Shown here one piece after another: positions 38,182 through 47,545 of a stretch of 62,992 nt of DNA. A program made the position numbers and the translations under genes. The DNA comes from Levilactobacillus yonginensis (GTDB lineage Bacteria > Bacillota > Bacilli > Lactobacillales > Lactobacillaceae): NCBI RefSeq assembly GCF_003946265.1, contig NZ_RHNO01000016.1, positions 1-62,992 on the forward strand, in the 5' to 3' direction. How positions within the stretch are numbered: position 1 is the first letter of the stretch; the number at the start of each line of letters is the position of its first letter. The notes under the pieces are model-generated. The model was not told where the DNA came from. It saw only the letters and a program-made list of their open reading frames with translations, and searched no databases.

Positions 38182-40239
38182 CTATGAAGGTAGCTGAATT
38201 GCCCGCTCCAAAATTTTGTAAATATCCTCTGGCCGATCAGCTGTCTGCAATTCTGCGTACAGCCCGGCATCCTGCAGTAAAGCTAACAATTGGCTCAAGG
38301 CGTGGACGTGAGCGTCCCGGTCCACCGGTGCCAGGCCAAAGACAATGGCCAGCTGACGCCGCTGGCCTTGCGCAACTAAAGTAGTCGGTTGCTTCAGGAG
38401 CAATAGCGACATCCCCAAACTATTCACGCCGTCCTCTGGCTTAGCATGAGCCAACATGACACCATCTTTGATCATCATGTACGGCCCCTTGTCCAAGGTA
38501 ATGCCGACAATTCGGTCAGCGTACATCGGCTGGACCGTCCCGTCGATTTGCAAAGGAACCAGCGACTCGTGCACTGCTGCTTGCCAATCCAATTTTTCTG
38601 TCGCAATCTGAATCCGCTCCGGTGTAATCAGGTCTGCCAACGACGGTCGACTGTTCTTCGCTACAGTCGTTTCCACCGGTGTTTTTTGGAAGTAATCCCG
38701 TAAACTCGCTGTCAGTCCGTTAAAATCATCCACCCTGGCATAATCCGTAATAATATCGAGAACCGCGTGCACCAGCTTCGTTTCCTGTGAATTGTCCAAT
38801 AAGCCTAGTTGCCGAAATTCCTGGCTCAACCGCTGAAAATCACTCGAAGTTGGAATGGCCTGGACCCACAGGGTCGGTACGTCTACTGGCGCCTGCAATT
38901 TAGCCGTGGTCAGCACCAATTTAGGGGTCCCCTGGGTCAAATCAATTTTCTGAAACTCTTCTAAACTTACCGGTTGGGAGAAGCTGATATCGGGGTAGCG
39001 GGCCGATAACTGTTGATACAATAGCAGACTGGTTCCCACCCCACTAGTGCAGACCAGGATGACGTCCGGCTGCTTCTCCGATTCCAACCAATCCGGTGAG
39101 AGCCGTTTGACCTCACCACCAAAGTACACCGCAATCAGTGCCAACTCATCGCTGGAAACTGGCGCGTGCAAGAATTCCTCAAACGGTTTCAACGCGTACT
39201 TGGTCAGGTTCATTAAGTAACTGTACTCCAGCTTTACATCCGTGAGGTTGGCGTGGTGGTATTGCACATTGTACTTAATTCGAAAGTACGTCGAGTACAA
39301 GTGTGTCGCCAGCGCTTCTAAAAATTTATCAGTCACCATATCGATTCCCGATACAGAACTAAACCGCCGCGCCACCTTCTGCGTGGTCGTCAACAATTCC
39401 TTGGCAAAGCGGTCATCATCATTAACTTGTTGCAACTGACCGGCTAGTAATAACTCCCGCAAACTCCCAACCTCTCCGGGCGTCACCCGTCCGTAGCGTG
39501 ACAACAGGTCCTCACACCATTGGCTGAACCGATCTAGCGGATAATTGTTGACCGTCGTCAATGCACGATCTGCCGTCTGGAGCCGATTCAGCAGCCAGGC
39601 AGTATACCAGATCAGTGTTTGGGCAGCATCCCCCGTGTAATAGTTGCCGGTATCCGCCTGCAACTGGGTCAATCGCTCAGTCAGCATCTGAATGTGGGGC
39701 AACTTCTGAATTTTATGAATAATCAGTAAGTTTTGCTGAGCCAGCTGGCGATAGACCCACCGGCGTTGCATCACTTCGCTACCAGCTAGCGCCTTGCCAT
39801 GACTCGTATTAATAATCTCCGTGTCCACCGGCAACAATGTAGGCAGCGCTCGCAGATCCTTGATGATGGTATTTTTGGAGACGTTTAACCGCTCTGACAG
39901 GTTCACCAGCGACAAATGGGCGTCCTGCTGGACCAAGTACCAGATAATCATTTGCCGCCGCTCAGCCACGTTTAACAGGGGCTGTGCTTCGGACTGGTCG
40001 TGCTGCTGTAACTCGTCCAACGTGGACTGCGTCAAAAAGTAGCCTCCCTGTGACAGACGTTGCACATCATCCAAATCCAGCGATTTCAGCGTGGCGTTGA
40101 CCTGCTTCAGCCAGTAAAACACGCTGCGCCGGGAGAGGCCCATCTTATCCTCCAAATCGGCCACGGTTTTATATTTCTTACCCTCAGCCAAAATGGAAAC
40201 TAATAGATTAATTTGTCCTTTCTTACTAATATTCAGCAT
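38182..40239 (-). CDS. BglG/MtlR-type activator (PRDs, EIIB-like and EIIA-like)
   Basis: This 685-residue regulator has two N-terminal winged-helix regions (about 1-65 and 90-165), PRD-type regulatory segments in the middle (about 185-400, with ALATHLYSTYF), an EIIB-like domain whose CTSGVGTS loop has a conserved Cys, and a C-terminal EIIA-like domain with AHAKPEDGVNSLG. Proteins of this group activate PTS operons and are switched by PTS phosphorylation. Its place downstream of the PTS operon, and the two operator-like repeats upstream of that promoter, suggest it controls that operon. The gene is preceded by a 12-bp palindrome, ATCAACGTTGAT (40280-40291). Confidence 0.86.
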   Translation of the reverse strand: MLNISKKGQINLLVSILAEGKKYKTVADLEDKMGLSRRSVFYWLKQVNATLKSLDLDDVQRLSQGGYFLTQSTLDELQQHDQSEAQPLLNVAERRQMIIWYLVQQDAHLSLVNLSERLNVSKNTIIKDLRALPTLLPVDTEIINTSHGKALAGSEVMQRRWVYRQLAQQNLLIIHKIQKLPHIQMLTERLTQLQADTGNYYTGDAAQTLIWYTAWLLNRLQTADRALTTVNNYPLDRFSQWCEDLLSRYGRVTPGEVGSLRELLLAGQLQQVNDDDRFAKELLTTTQKVARRFSSVSGIDMVTDKFLEALATHLYSTYFRIKYNVQYHHANLTDVKLEYSYLMNLTKYALKPFEEFLHAPVSSDELALIAVYFGGEVKRLSPDWLESEKQPDVILVCTSGVGTSLLLYQQLSARYPDISFSQPVSLEEFQKIDLTQGTPKLVLTTAKLQAPVDVPTLWVQAIPTSSDFQRLSQEFRQLGLLDNSQETKLVHAVLDIITDYARVDDFNGLTASLRDYFQKTPVETTVAKNSRPSLADLITPERIQIATEKLDWQAAVHESLVPLQIDGTVQPMYADRIVGITLDKGPYMMIKDGVMLAHAKPEDGVNSLGMSLLLLKQPTTLVAQGQRRQLAIVFGLAPVDRDAHVHALSQLLALLQDAGLYAELQTADRPEDIYKILERAIQLPS

Positions 40240-40335
40240 AGCATTACCTCAACACTCTCTCTCAACTCAAGCGACGAACATCAACGTTGATCTGGCATAA
40301 TCACTTATCACCGGCCAGCCCAACACTTACGAAAC

Positions 40336-40400
40336 CACCCAGCGGGAGTCGAACCCGCCAGATAGTTGACCCATGTGACCTAATTAGTCTTGATTGTACC
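40336..40400 (-). pseudogene. tRNA-like T-arm fragment
   Basis: The minus strand contains GCGGGTTCGACTCCCGC, a perfect 5-bp T-arm stem with a TTCGACT loop, followed by TGGGTGG, an acceptor-like 3' arm. No matching 5' half (CCACCCA) lies upstream, so it is not an intact tRNA. It may be a tRNA remnant or a chance match. Confidence 0.35.
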
Positions 40401-40446
40401 ACGCCATGCGGGCAATCAAACTATGAAGCACCATCAAAATGGTCCT

Positions 40447-40498
40447 AAAAACACTAAACGCATGATGCCAATTTCCTTGGCAACCATGCTGTTTAGTG
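40447..40498 (-). terminator. Terminator after ptsI
   Basis: On the minus strand CACTAAACAGCATGG and its partner CATGCGTTTAGTG form an interrupted long stem including TTGCCA/TTGGCA, followed by TTTTT. Confidence 0.8.
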
Positions 40499-40531
40499 AA
40501 ACATTATTCTTTTAGTGCTTCCCGCTCGTGG

Positions 40532-42256
40532 TTAAGCCTGAAGGTGCTTTTCCACAAGGGCCTTGACCTCTTCGTTGGTCTGACAAGTGGTGATAGCTTC
40601 ATCAACAACTTGGGCCCAATCAGTCGTATCAAGGTGTTTCATTTGGCTCCGAACACGGAGAACAGACGTGGCACTCATTGAATATTCATCCAAGCCCATC
40701 CCCATCAGTAATGGAACCGCAACCTGATCGCCAGCCATTTCGCCACACATCGCCGCAATCTTGCCTTCCTTATGAGCGGCATCGATCACATTCTTGATCA
40801 ACCGCAACAAGGCTGGATTGTAAGGCTGGTAGAGGTAGGAAACGTGTTCGTTCCCCCGGTCAGCAGCAAAGGTATATTGAATCAAATCGTTGGTCCCAAT
40901 GCTAAAGAAGTCAACTTCCTTAGCAAATTGGTCAGCGAAGACGGCGGAGGCCGGAATTTCAACCATCATCCCGAGCTTAATGTCATCCGCAACGGGAACC
41001 CCGTCGGCAACCAACTTGGCCTTTTCCTCAGAGAAGACTTGCTTGGCTGCGCGGAATTCATCCAACGTCGCAATCATTGGGAACATGATCCGAATCTCAC
41101 CGTAATGGGAGGCCCGAATCAAGGCCCGTAGCTGCGTTCTGAAGATTTCTTGCCGGTCCAATGAAATCCGGATTGCCCGGTAACCCAAGAATGGGTTCAT
41201 TTCTTCGGGAAGTGGCAAGTATGGCAAGTGTTTGTCCCCACCAATATCCATGGTCCGAATAACCACTGGCTTACCGTGCATGGCCTCAGCGACCTTCTTG
41301 TAAGCTTCAAACTGATCATCTTCGGATGGTAACTTGTCACTGTTCATGTAAAGGAATTCCGTCCGGAACAAGCCAACTGCTTCGGCCCCGGCATCAACAA
41401 CGGCGTCGATGTCGTCGGGCGTTCCGATGTTAGCCGCAACCTCAAAATGTTTGCCGTCTTTGGAGACGGACGCAGCATCTTTGAGTTTCCGCCATTCGGC
41501 ACGTTCCGCAGCGTATTGCTTGGCTTGTTCCTGATATTGGGCAATCTCATCCGCATCGGGGGCAACTAAGGCAAAGCCATCCAACCCGTTCAAGACCAAC
41601 GTATCGCCATCTTGTACCGTCTGAGTTGCTTGCTCAGTGCCGACGACCGCTGGGATTTCCAACGTGCGTGACATGATGGCCGAATGACTCGTCCGACCAC
41701 CTAAATCAGTCAGAAACCCCTTCACGTAATTCGTGTCCATCTGAGCCGTGTCAGAAGGCGTCAAATCATGCGCAATCACGATTACTGGTTCGTTGATCAA
41801 GGCCGGGTTAGGAAGCGACTTGCCTAACAAATGACTCATGACCCGCTTGGTAACGTCCTTGACGTCAGCCGCCCGTTCTTGCATGTATTTGTTATCCGTC
41901 ATTCCTTCGAAGATGGTGATGAATTGGTCAGTGACCTCTTTCAAAGCCTCTTCAGCATTAATCTTTTGACTCTTAATGAGCTCCTCAATCTGAGAAGTCA
42001 TTTCAGGGTCAGCCAGAATCGTCATGTGGGCGTCAAACACCTCGGCTTCACTTTCGCCTAAGTTTTCAGCCGCCTTGTCCCGGATAACTTTTAAATCATC
42101 CGTAGAATCACTCATGGCCTGTTCGAGACGCTTAATTTCAGCATCAGCGTCAGTAATCGACTTCTTTTCAAAACTCAAATCTGGATCTACTAAGCGGTAG
42201 GCCTTGGCGATACCAATACCGTCACTTGCCGCAATACCCGTAATTCTCTTTGACAT
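40532..42256 (-). CDS. ptsI: PTS enzyme I (PEP-protein phosphotransferase)
   Basis: This 574-residue enzyme takes phosphate from PEP and gives it to HPr. The active His lies in [12 protein letters not shown], and the C-terminal PEP-binding domain has EFLYMNSD and CGEMAGD. Length and motifs are full. It is last in the operon behind tkt, and no ptsH is adjacent, unlike the usual ptsHI pair. Whether this is the genome's only EI or an extra copy cannot be told from the window. Confidence 0.94.
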   Translation of the reverse strand: MSKRITGIAASDGIGIAKAYRLVDPDLSFEKKSITDADAEIKRLEQAMSDSTDDLKVIRDKAAENLGESEAEVFDAHMTILADPEMTSQIEELIKSQKINAEEALKEVTDQFITIFEGMTDNKYMQERAADVKDVTKRVMSHLLGKSLPNPALINEPVIVIAHDLTPSDTAQMDTNYVKGFLTDLGGRTSHSAIMSRTLEIPAVVGTEQATQTVQDGDTLVLNGLDGFALVAPDADEIAQYQEQAKQYAAERAEWRKLKDAASVSKDGKHFEVAANIGTPDDIDAVVDAGAEAVGLFRTEFLYMNSDKLPSEDDQFEAYKKVAEAMHGKPVVIRTMDIGGDKHLPYLPLPEEMNPFLGYRAIRISLDRQEIFRTQLRALIRASHYGEIRIMFPMIATLDEFRAAKQVFSEEKAKLVADGVPVADDIKLGMMVEIPASAVFADQFAKEVDFFSIGTNDLIQYTFAADRGNEHVSYLYQPYNPALLRLIKNVIDAAHKEGKIAAMCGEMAGDQVAVPLLMGMGLDEYSMSATSVLRVRSQMKHLDTTDWAQVVDEAITTCQTNEEVKALVEKHLQA

Positions 42257-42277
42257 GTAATCCTTCACCTCAAATGC

Positions 42278-44302
42278 TTATTCCGACTTCTTCCATAATT
42301 CTTCGTACTTTTTAACGATTATATCCGTGTTAAAGCCGAACTTTTCGATGATTTCAGGACCCTTACCACTCAAACCAAAGGTATCCACACCGATATTGGC
42401 GCCGTTCAAGCCGGTGTACTTACCCCAGCCAAACGTACTGTCCATTTCGATAGAGATTCGCTTATCAACTTGTGGTGGTAAGACAGAGTTCTTGTATTCC
42501 TCACTTTGTTGCTCAAAGAGTTCGAAGCTAGGAATAGAAACAACGGAAACATCGTATTGCTTTTCACGTAACTTAGCTTGCGCCTTCAAGGCCAACTGCA
42601 CTTCAGAACCAGTGGCAATCAAAATACCATCGGAAGCTTCACTCTTAGCGGGTGAAACAACGTAACCACCACGGGCAACGTCTTCTGGATGTGTTTGTTC
42701 CAGCAATGGCAACCCTTGACGGGAAAGAACCAGGACAGTTGGCTTGTCAGTCGTTTCAGCAATCGTCTGCCAAGCGCCCAAAGTTTCGTGGGCATCGGCT
42801 GGCCGAATAACGTTGACGTTTGGAATTGCCCGTAAGCCAGCTAATTGTTCGATTGGCTCATGAGTTGGGCCATCTTCCCCAACCGCAATGGAATCATGCG
42901 TGAAGACGAAGGTCACAGGTAAACCTTGTAAGGCAGCTAAACGAATAGCGGCTTTCATGTAATCTGAGAATGTGAAGAAGGTACTCCCAAAGACCCGTGA
43001 ACCACCATGTAAAGTCATCCCGTTCAAAGCAGCGGCTTCACCAAATTCACGCACACCGAACCAAACGTTGTCGTTGGCAGGACTCTCGGGACTAAAGCGC
43101 CCTTCATCCTTCAACTGCGTCTTGTTGCTGGAAGACAAGTCAGCAGCACCACCCCAGAAGTTCGGGTTGTACTTAGCAACTTGTTGCAAGATTTCTGAGT
43201 TGGTGACCCGCGTAGCAACTTCCTTGCCAATCGTTTCGTCACTCAGCTTAACCTGGCTCATGTCCAACTTAGGACCCACTTCTGGGGTAAATTCGGCAGC
43301 CAGCTTAGGTTCGTTGCGTTGGTAATTCGTGTAGAGTTCCGTCCATTCATGGTGAGCGGCTTGCCCACGTTCTTCAATCCCTTGCTTGAATTCAGCATAG
43401 GCATCTTCGGAAACGGAGAATGGCGTTTGACTCCAGTGATAGAATTCCTTGGTCTTCTTGATGTTTTCAGCACCTAAGGCTGCACCGTGGACTTTGTTAG
43501 TCCCTGCTTGTGGTGAGCCATGGCCAATTTGTGTTTTAACTTCAATAATCGTTGGTTGTGTTGCCCGCTTAGCTTCGTTAATGGCGTTGTTGATGGCTGT
43601 TAAGTCTTCCCCGTCTTCGACGAAGAGGTAATTCCAGCCAGCACCCTTGAAACGGTAGCTTTGTGTTTCAACAGAACCGTTAGCCAACGGTCCATCCAAC
43701 GTAATGTCGTTTGAATCGTAGAGCACGATCAATTTGTTCAATTTTTCCTTACCAGCGATGTTGATGGCTTCTTGACTGATACCTTCCATCAAGTCCCCAT
43801 CACCAACAATGCTGTAAGTCCAGTGATCGATCAAGTCGTAATCTGTGGTGTTGTACTTAGCTGCTAAATGCTTCTCAGCTAAAGCCATCCCCACAGCCAT
43901 ACCAATCCCTTGGCCCAGTGGACCAGTCGTTGCATCAACGCCTGGTGTGTGACCATATTCGGGATGACCTGGCGTTAATGAACCAGTCTGCCGAAATTGC
44001 TTCAAATCATCCAGCTTAACGGCGTACCCACTCATGTGAAGTAAGCTGTAAAGCAGTGCTGAACCATGACCTGCTGAGAGAACGAATCGGTCGCGGTTAA
44101 TCCAGTTTGGACGCTTTGGGTCAGTTTTCATGTGGTAGTTCCATAAAACATAAGCCATGGGTGCTGCATCCAAGCACAGACCTGGGTGCCCTGACTTAGC
44201 CTTTTCAATCATGTCCACACTCAACATTCTCAAAGAATTGACAGCTAATTCGTCTTTCTCTGTGAAGTTCGCTTGAACTTCACTTGTGCCTGTATTTGTC
44301 AT
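42278..44302 (-). CDS. tkt: Transketolase
   Basis: This 674-residue thiamine diphosphate enzyme moves two-carbon units between sugar phosphates. It has LSAGHGSALLYSLLH, GDGDLMEGISQEA with the ThDP motif, and FVFTHDSIAVGEDGPTHEPIEQLAGLR. It is encoded between the PTS IIC and ptsI genes, unusual for a housekeeping transketolase, and so probably serves the sugar imported by this PTS. Confidence 0.95.
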   Translation of the reverse strand: MTNTGTSEVQANFTEKDELAVNSLRMLSVDMIEKAKSGHPGLCLDAAPMAYVLWNYHMKTDPKRPNWINRDRFVLSAGHGSALLYSLLHMSGYAVKLDDLKQFRQTGSLTPGHPEYGHTPGVDATTGPLGQGIGMAVGMALAEKHLAAKYNTTDYDLIDHWTYSIVGDGDLMEGISQEAINIAGKEKLNKLIVLYDSNDITLDGPLANGSVETQSYRFKGAGWNYLFVEDGEDLTAINNAINEAKRATQPTIIEVKTQIGHGSPQAGTNKVHGAALGAENIKKTKEFYHWSQTPFSVSEDAYAEFKQGIEERGQAAHHEWTELYTNYQRNEPKLAAEFTPEVGPKLDMSQVKLSDETIGKEVATRVTNSEILQQVAKYNPNFWGGAADLSSSNKTQLKDEGRFSPESPANDNVWFGVREFGEAAALNGMTLHGGSRVFGSTFFTFSDYMKAAIRLAALQGLPVTFVFTHDSIAVGEDGPTHEPIEQLAGLRAIPNVNVIRPADAHETLGAWQTIAETTDKPTVLVLSRQGLPLLEQTHPEDVARGGYVVSPAKSEASDGILIATGSEVQLALKAQAKLREKQYDVSVVSIPSFELFEQQSEEYKNSVLPPQVDKRISIEMDSTFGWGKYTGLNGANIGVDTFGLSGKGPEIIEKFGFNTDIIVKKYEELWKKSE

Positions 44303-44360
44303 TAACGATTACTCCTTATCCATGGACCAAAATTTTGAAAAGTTGTGACTCAAGGTCATG

Positions 44361-45731
44361 TTAACCTTCAGCCTTGACACCATCTTTCTTATCTCCCTTA
44401 AGGAAGAAGGACCAGATGATAACGACGACAGTAAAGCCAATGATACCCGTGATAACAGCAGCTTCACCGTAGTGACCCAAGTTACCAAGTAAGATACCAG
44501 GTACCAAGTAGTCGGTGTCGGCGAAAGTTGAAGCAGCCAACTTCAAGCCACCCAGAACAGGCAGGATGAGTAATGGCAACCAACTGATCAGCAGACTGTT
44601 AACAGCGGAACCAATGATGGCACCACGACGGCCACCAGTAGCGTTACCGTAAATCCCAGCGGCACCCCCACAGAAGAAGTGACCAACAACACCAGGAATG
44701 ATAACCGTGGTTCCCATACCGATCATAGCGAACATACTCAATGTCCCAACGATAAAGCTGACGAAGAACCCAATCAGTAAAGCGTTTGGTGCGTATGGGA
44801 AGATGATTGGTACATCCAAGGCTGGCTTGGCGTTTGGAACCAATTTCGTAGCGATCCCTTGGAAGGCTGGTACAATTTCACCCAAGATCATCCGAACACC
44901 GGCTAAAACAACGTAGAAACCAGCGGCGAAAGTCCCGGCTTGTGTAAGCGCATAAACTAAGAAGTTAGTTCCTGAACTCAACTTGGTTTCGATAAAATGT
45001 GGACCTGAAACTAGAGCTAAAACTAAGTAAACAATTGCCATAACTAAAGTAATAGAAACCGTTGAATCCCGTAAGAAACTTAAACCCTTAGGAACGTTGA
45101 TGTCTTCGGTAGACTTCTTAGAGTTACCGAACCACTTACCCATCAAACCGGCAGTTGCGTAACCAATGTTACCGGTATGTCCCATGGCAACCGCGTCACC
45201 ACCAGTAATCTTACGCATGAATGGTTGACACAAAGCAGGCGTTACCGTTAACAAAGTCCCTTCAAACAACCCACCTAAGAGAATCGTGGTTGCACCGGAC
45301 TTCATCCCAGTGGAAATCAGGATAACGGCGGTTAAACAAGAAACGTATAGCATAGCTTGACCAGTTAAGAAGATGTACTTAAACTTCGTGAACCGTGCCA
45401 AGAGAACGTTTACAATCATACCGACAAACATGATCAAAGCGGTCGTCGTCCCATACTGTTGCAACGCAATGGCCACAACGGCTTCGTTAGAAGGAACGAC
45501 CCCTTGAACGTGTAAGGCGAACTTAAACATTGACGCAAACGGTGTCAATGAAGCTTGCAAGATACCAGCACCACCGGTCAGAACTAAGAACCCAACGAAG
45601 GTCTTAACAGTTCCTTCCATGATTTTGGTACCAGGCTTCTTTTGCAGTGCCAGCCCTAGACAGGCGATTAAACCAACTAGGATGGCAGGCGTACTAACGA
45701 TAGAAACAATAAAATTAATAGTTGCTTGCAT
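44361..45731 (-). CDS. PTS IIC component, ascorbate (UlaA/SgaT) family
   Basis: This 456-residue membrane protein has about ten hydrophobic segments and matches the UlaA/SgaT family (segments GHTGNIGYATAGLMGKWFGN and HFFCGGAAGIYGNATGGRRGA). It moves the sugar while IIB donates phosphate. The ATG at 45731 follows AGGA. Substrate is uncertain: ascorbate is the archetype, but no UlaD-F enzymes are near, and a pentose or pentitol fits tkt better. Confidence 0.88.
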   Translation of the reverse strand: MQATINFIVSIVSTPAILVGLIACLGLALQKKPGTKIMEGTVKTFVGFLVLTGGAGILQASLTPFASMFKFALHVQGVVPSNEAVVAIALQQYGTTTALIMFVGMIVNVLLARFTKFKYIFLTGQAMLYVSCLTAVILISTGMKSGATTILLGGLFEGTLLTVTPALCQPFMRKITGGDAVAMGHTGNIGYATAGLMGKWFGNSKKSTEDINVPKGLSFLRDSTVSITLVMAIVYLVLALVSGPHFIETKLSSGTNFLVYALTQAGTFAAGFYVVLAGVRMILGEIVPAFQGIATKLVPNAKPALDVPIIFPYAPNALLIGFFVSFIVGTLSMFAMIGMGTTVIIPGVVGHFFCGGAAGIYGNATGGRRGAIIGSAVNSLLISWLPLLILPVLGGLKLAASTFADTDYLVPGILLGNLGHYGEAAVITGIIGFTVVVIIWSFFLKGDKKDGVKAEG

Positions 45732-45764
45732 AATTGCTATTCCTCCAATCAAACGTTATAAACA

Positions 45765-46064
45765 CTAATCGTGCTTAATGCCTTCTCTGTCGAGCAATTC
45801 ATTGAGCTTTACAGTTAATTCGTCCTTGTCGATGATACTCTTCAAAACGAATACTTTTTCCTGAGGCATGTCTGAAGCTTGTTCTGCCAAATCGCTACCT
45901 AAGAAGAAGTAGTCGGCAGCGTTTACATTCATACCACCAGTATCAAAGTGGGTAACTTCGATGTTATCCGTGTCAACGTTCTCAGCCTTGAGAACGCTAT
46001 CAATATTCATTTGAATCATGAAGCTGGAACCTAAACCTGATTGGCATACCGCTGCAATTTTCAT
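45765..46064 (-). CDS. PTS IIB component, ascorbate family
   Basis: This 99-residue protein carries the phosphorylated Cys in VCQSGLGSSFMIQMN near the N-terminus. It relays phosphate from the IIA protein to the sugar. It is 2 bases from the IIA gene and 33 from IIC. Confidence 0.92.
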   Translation of the reverse strand: MKIAAVCQSGLGSSFMIQMNIDSVLKAENVDTDNIEVTHFDTGGMNVNAADYFFLGSDLAEQASDMPQEKVFVLKSIIDKDELTVKLNELLDREGIKHD

Positions 46065-46066
46065 TA

Positions 46067-46513
46067 TTATTCCACTCCTTTGAATTCGTTAACCAGTTCT
46101 TCAACAGTCGTTGCATTTTCCATTCTGGCAAAGCTGTCAGCATCTTGAAGCTTCGTTGCTAATTCTTGTAGCGCTTCCAAATGCTTGGTGTTATCACTTG
46201 CTGCCAGAACGAAGAACAACGTAATCGGATGTTCATCACTGACCAAATTGATAGCCGGATCGACCTTCATCAGTGCCATGCCCATTTCGTTGACCCCATT
46301 TTCGGGACGCGCGTGAGCTAAAGCAATGTGGGGGCCAATGTTGATGAATGGACCATTCTTCTCAACAACATCAATCATTGCATCAACGTAGGATTGTTCA
46401 ACCTTCCCTGTAGTTAACAGGGGCGTTGCTGCTTGTTGAATTGCCTCCTTCCAATCAAGATCGCCGGCCTGTCGTACCTGGACAGTATCGGGTGTCAATA
46501 ACGTTTCTAACAT
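46067..46513 (-). CDS. PTS IIA component, ascorbate/mannitol-fructose type
   Basis: This 148-residue EIIA has the phosphoacceptor His in GPHIALAHARPENGVNEMG. The ATG at 46513 follows GGAGG; the longer frame has no site. It is first gene of the operon, behind a promoter with operators and a cre. It resembles the EIIA-like domain of the regulator at 38182-40239. Confidence 0.92.
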   Translation of the reverse strand: MLETLLTPDTVQVRQAGDLDWKEAIQQAATPLLTTGKVEQSYVDAMIDVVEKNGPFINIGPHIALAHARPENGVNEMGMALMKVDPAINLVSDEHPITLFFVLAASDNTKHLEALQELATKLQDADSFARMENATTVEELVNEFKGVE

Positions 46514-46546
46514 TCTAGTCAACCTCCGCTTCTTAAGACACCTCAT

Positions 46547-46575
46547 ACTTTAAACCGTACGGTAAGCGTTTCCAA
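46547..46575 (-). promoter_or_regulatory. Promoter of the PTS-tkt-ptsI operon
   Basis: On the minus strand TTGGAA (46570-46575), a 17-base spacer and TAAAGT (46547-46552) form a promoter about 30 bases before the IIA gene. Confidence 0.6.
46561..46574 (-). promoter_or_regulatory. cre-like site
   Basis: TGGAAACGCTTACC on the minus strand matches the CcpA site consensus TGWAANCGNTNWCA at 12 of 14 positions. It overlaps the promoter spacer and -35, so CcpA would block RNA polymerase. Confidence 0.55.
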
Positions 46576-46614
46576 GTGCAACTAATGCACACGCTATCAG
46601 TGCAAGAAGTGCAC
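46576..46614. promoter_or_regulatory. Two GTGCA-N5-TGCAC operators
   Basis: GTGCA-ACTAA-TGCAC (46576-46590) and GTGCA-AGAAG-TGCAC (46600-46614) are perfect inverted repeats whose centres are 24 bases apart, just upstream of the -35. Position suits an activator, probably the PRD regulator at 38182-40239; this link is an inference. Confidence 0.6.
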
Positions 46615-46646
46615 TCTTTCACTTATGCTTACATCACAAGGATAGC

Positions 46647-46684
46647 AAAAAACGGGCCTTCTCTGCAAGAGAAAGCCCGCTTTT
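46647..46684 (-). terminator. Terminator upstream of the PTS operon
   Basis: On the minus strand GCGGGCTTTCTCT pairs with AGAGAAGGCCCG, then six T. It ends the aspartate racemase transcript. Confidence 0.85.
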
Positions 46685-46826
46685 ATGCGATTATTCCTGA
46701 ACTTGTTGACTTGTGAACGATGATTAATTTAGGGGTCACCCCCGGTTAAAAACCACCCGATTTGGCTGGTAACTGCGCTAACAGCCGCCAGCCAGTTATC
46801 AAGAATCCGTTAGTTTCGCTAAAAAA

Positions 46827-47540
46827 CTAGGCTTCTTGACGACTCTTCATTGCCATTTCAATGGTCCGGTCAACTAAGACGGATTGACCATCAACAACTG
46901 GTAATTCGGTTTCAGGTTCACGTTCTTGAGCTAATGATAATTCGGTGCAGCCTAAGATAACAATGTCAGCCCCTTGATCTTCAATCATTTCACGAATGAT
47001 GTGGTGGAATAATTTAGCATCAACAGTATCCTTTTCCTTGATGTCATCGTAGATCAGTTGCATGGTTTCTGCTTCGATTTCTTTCGTAGGCAGAACGGGG
47101 GTCAACCCAGCCTTATTAATTTCATCTTCATAAACCTTGTCAGTAATGGTCCCCTGCGTCCCAGTGATCCCAATCTTCTTGGCATTAGGGAAGCGACGTT
47201 GAACTTCTTTGACCGTTTCACGAGGCATGTGCAGGATAGGAACATCCGTAGCAGCCTGTAATTCGTCGTAGAAATAGTGGGCCGTGTTGCAAGGTAAAGT
47301 GAAGAATTCAGGGCCAAATTGCGCTTGTTGACGAATATCTTCTAACAAGTCAACTGATGGGTTAGGCTTGCTGTGATCCAGAATGTAAGCCGTGCGGTCA
47401 GGCACAGTGGCATGGTTTACCAGAACATAATCTAAATATTCTTGATCCGCATGTGCAGGAGTCCGCTTGTTCAACAGATGAATGTAACTTTCTGTAGCCA
47501 TGGTACCCATACCGCCGAGAATCGTAAAGAATTTTTTCAT
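46827..47540 (-). CDS. racD: Aspartate racemase
   Basis: This 237-residue Asp/Glu-family racemase has both catalytic cysteines: FTLPCNTAHYF (about residue 79) and VILGCTELSL (about 198). It makes D-aspartate. It follows the D-Asp ligase gene by 5 bases and ends before a terminator, so the two form a unit for the D-Asp crossbridge. The glutamate racemase alternative is less likely in this setting. Confidence 0.88.
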   Translation of the reverse strand: MKKFFTILGGMGTMATESYIHLLNKRTPAHADQEYLDYVLVNHATVPDRTAYILDHSKPNPSVDLLEDIRQQAQFGPEFFTLPCNTAHYFYDELQAATDVPILHMPRETVKEVQRRFPNAKKIGITGTQGTITDKVYEDEINKAGLTPVLPTKEIEAETMQLIYDDIKEKDTVDAKLFHHIIREMIEDQGADIVILGCTELSLAQEREPETELPVVDGQSVLVDRTIEMAMKSRQEA

Positions 47541-47545
47541 GATTA

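Noticed and set aside
38182-40239. Calling the regulator an RNA-binding antiterminator
   Set aside because: It begins with DNA-binding helix regions, not a CAT RNA-binding domain, so it is an activator of the MtlR/LicR kind.
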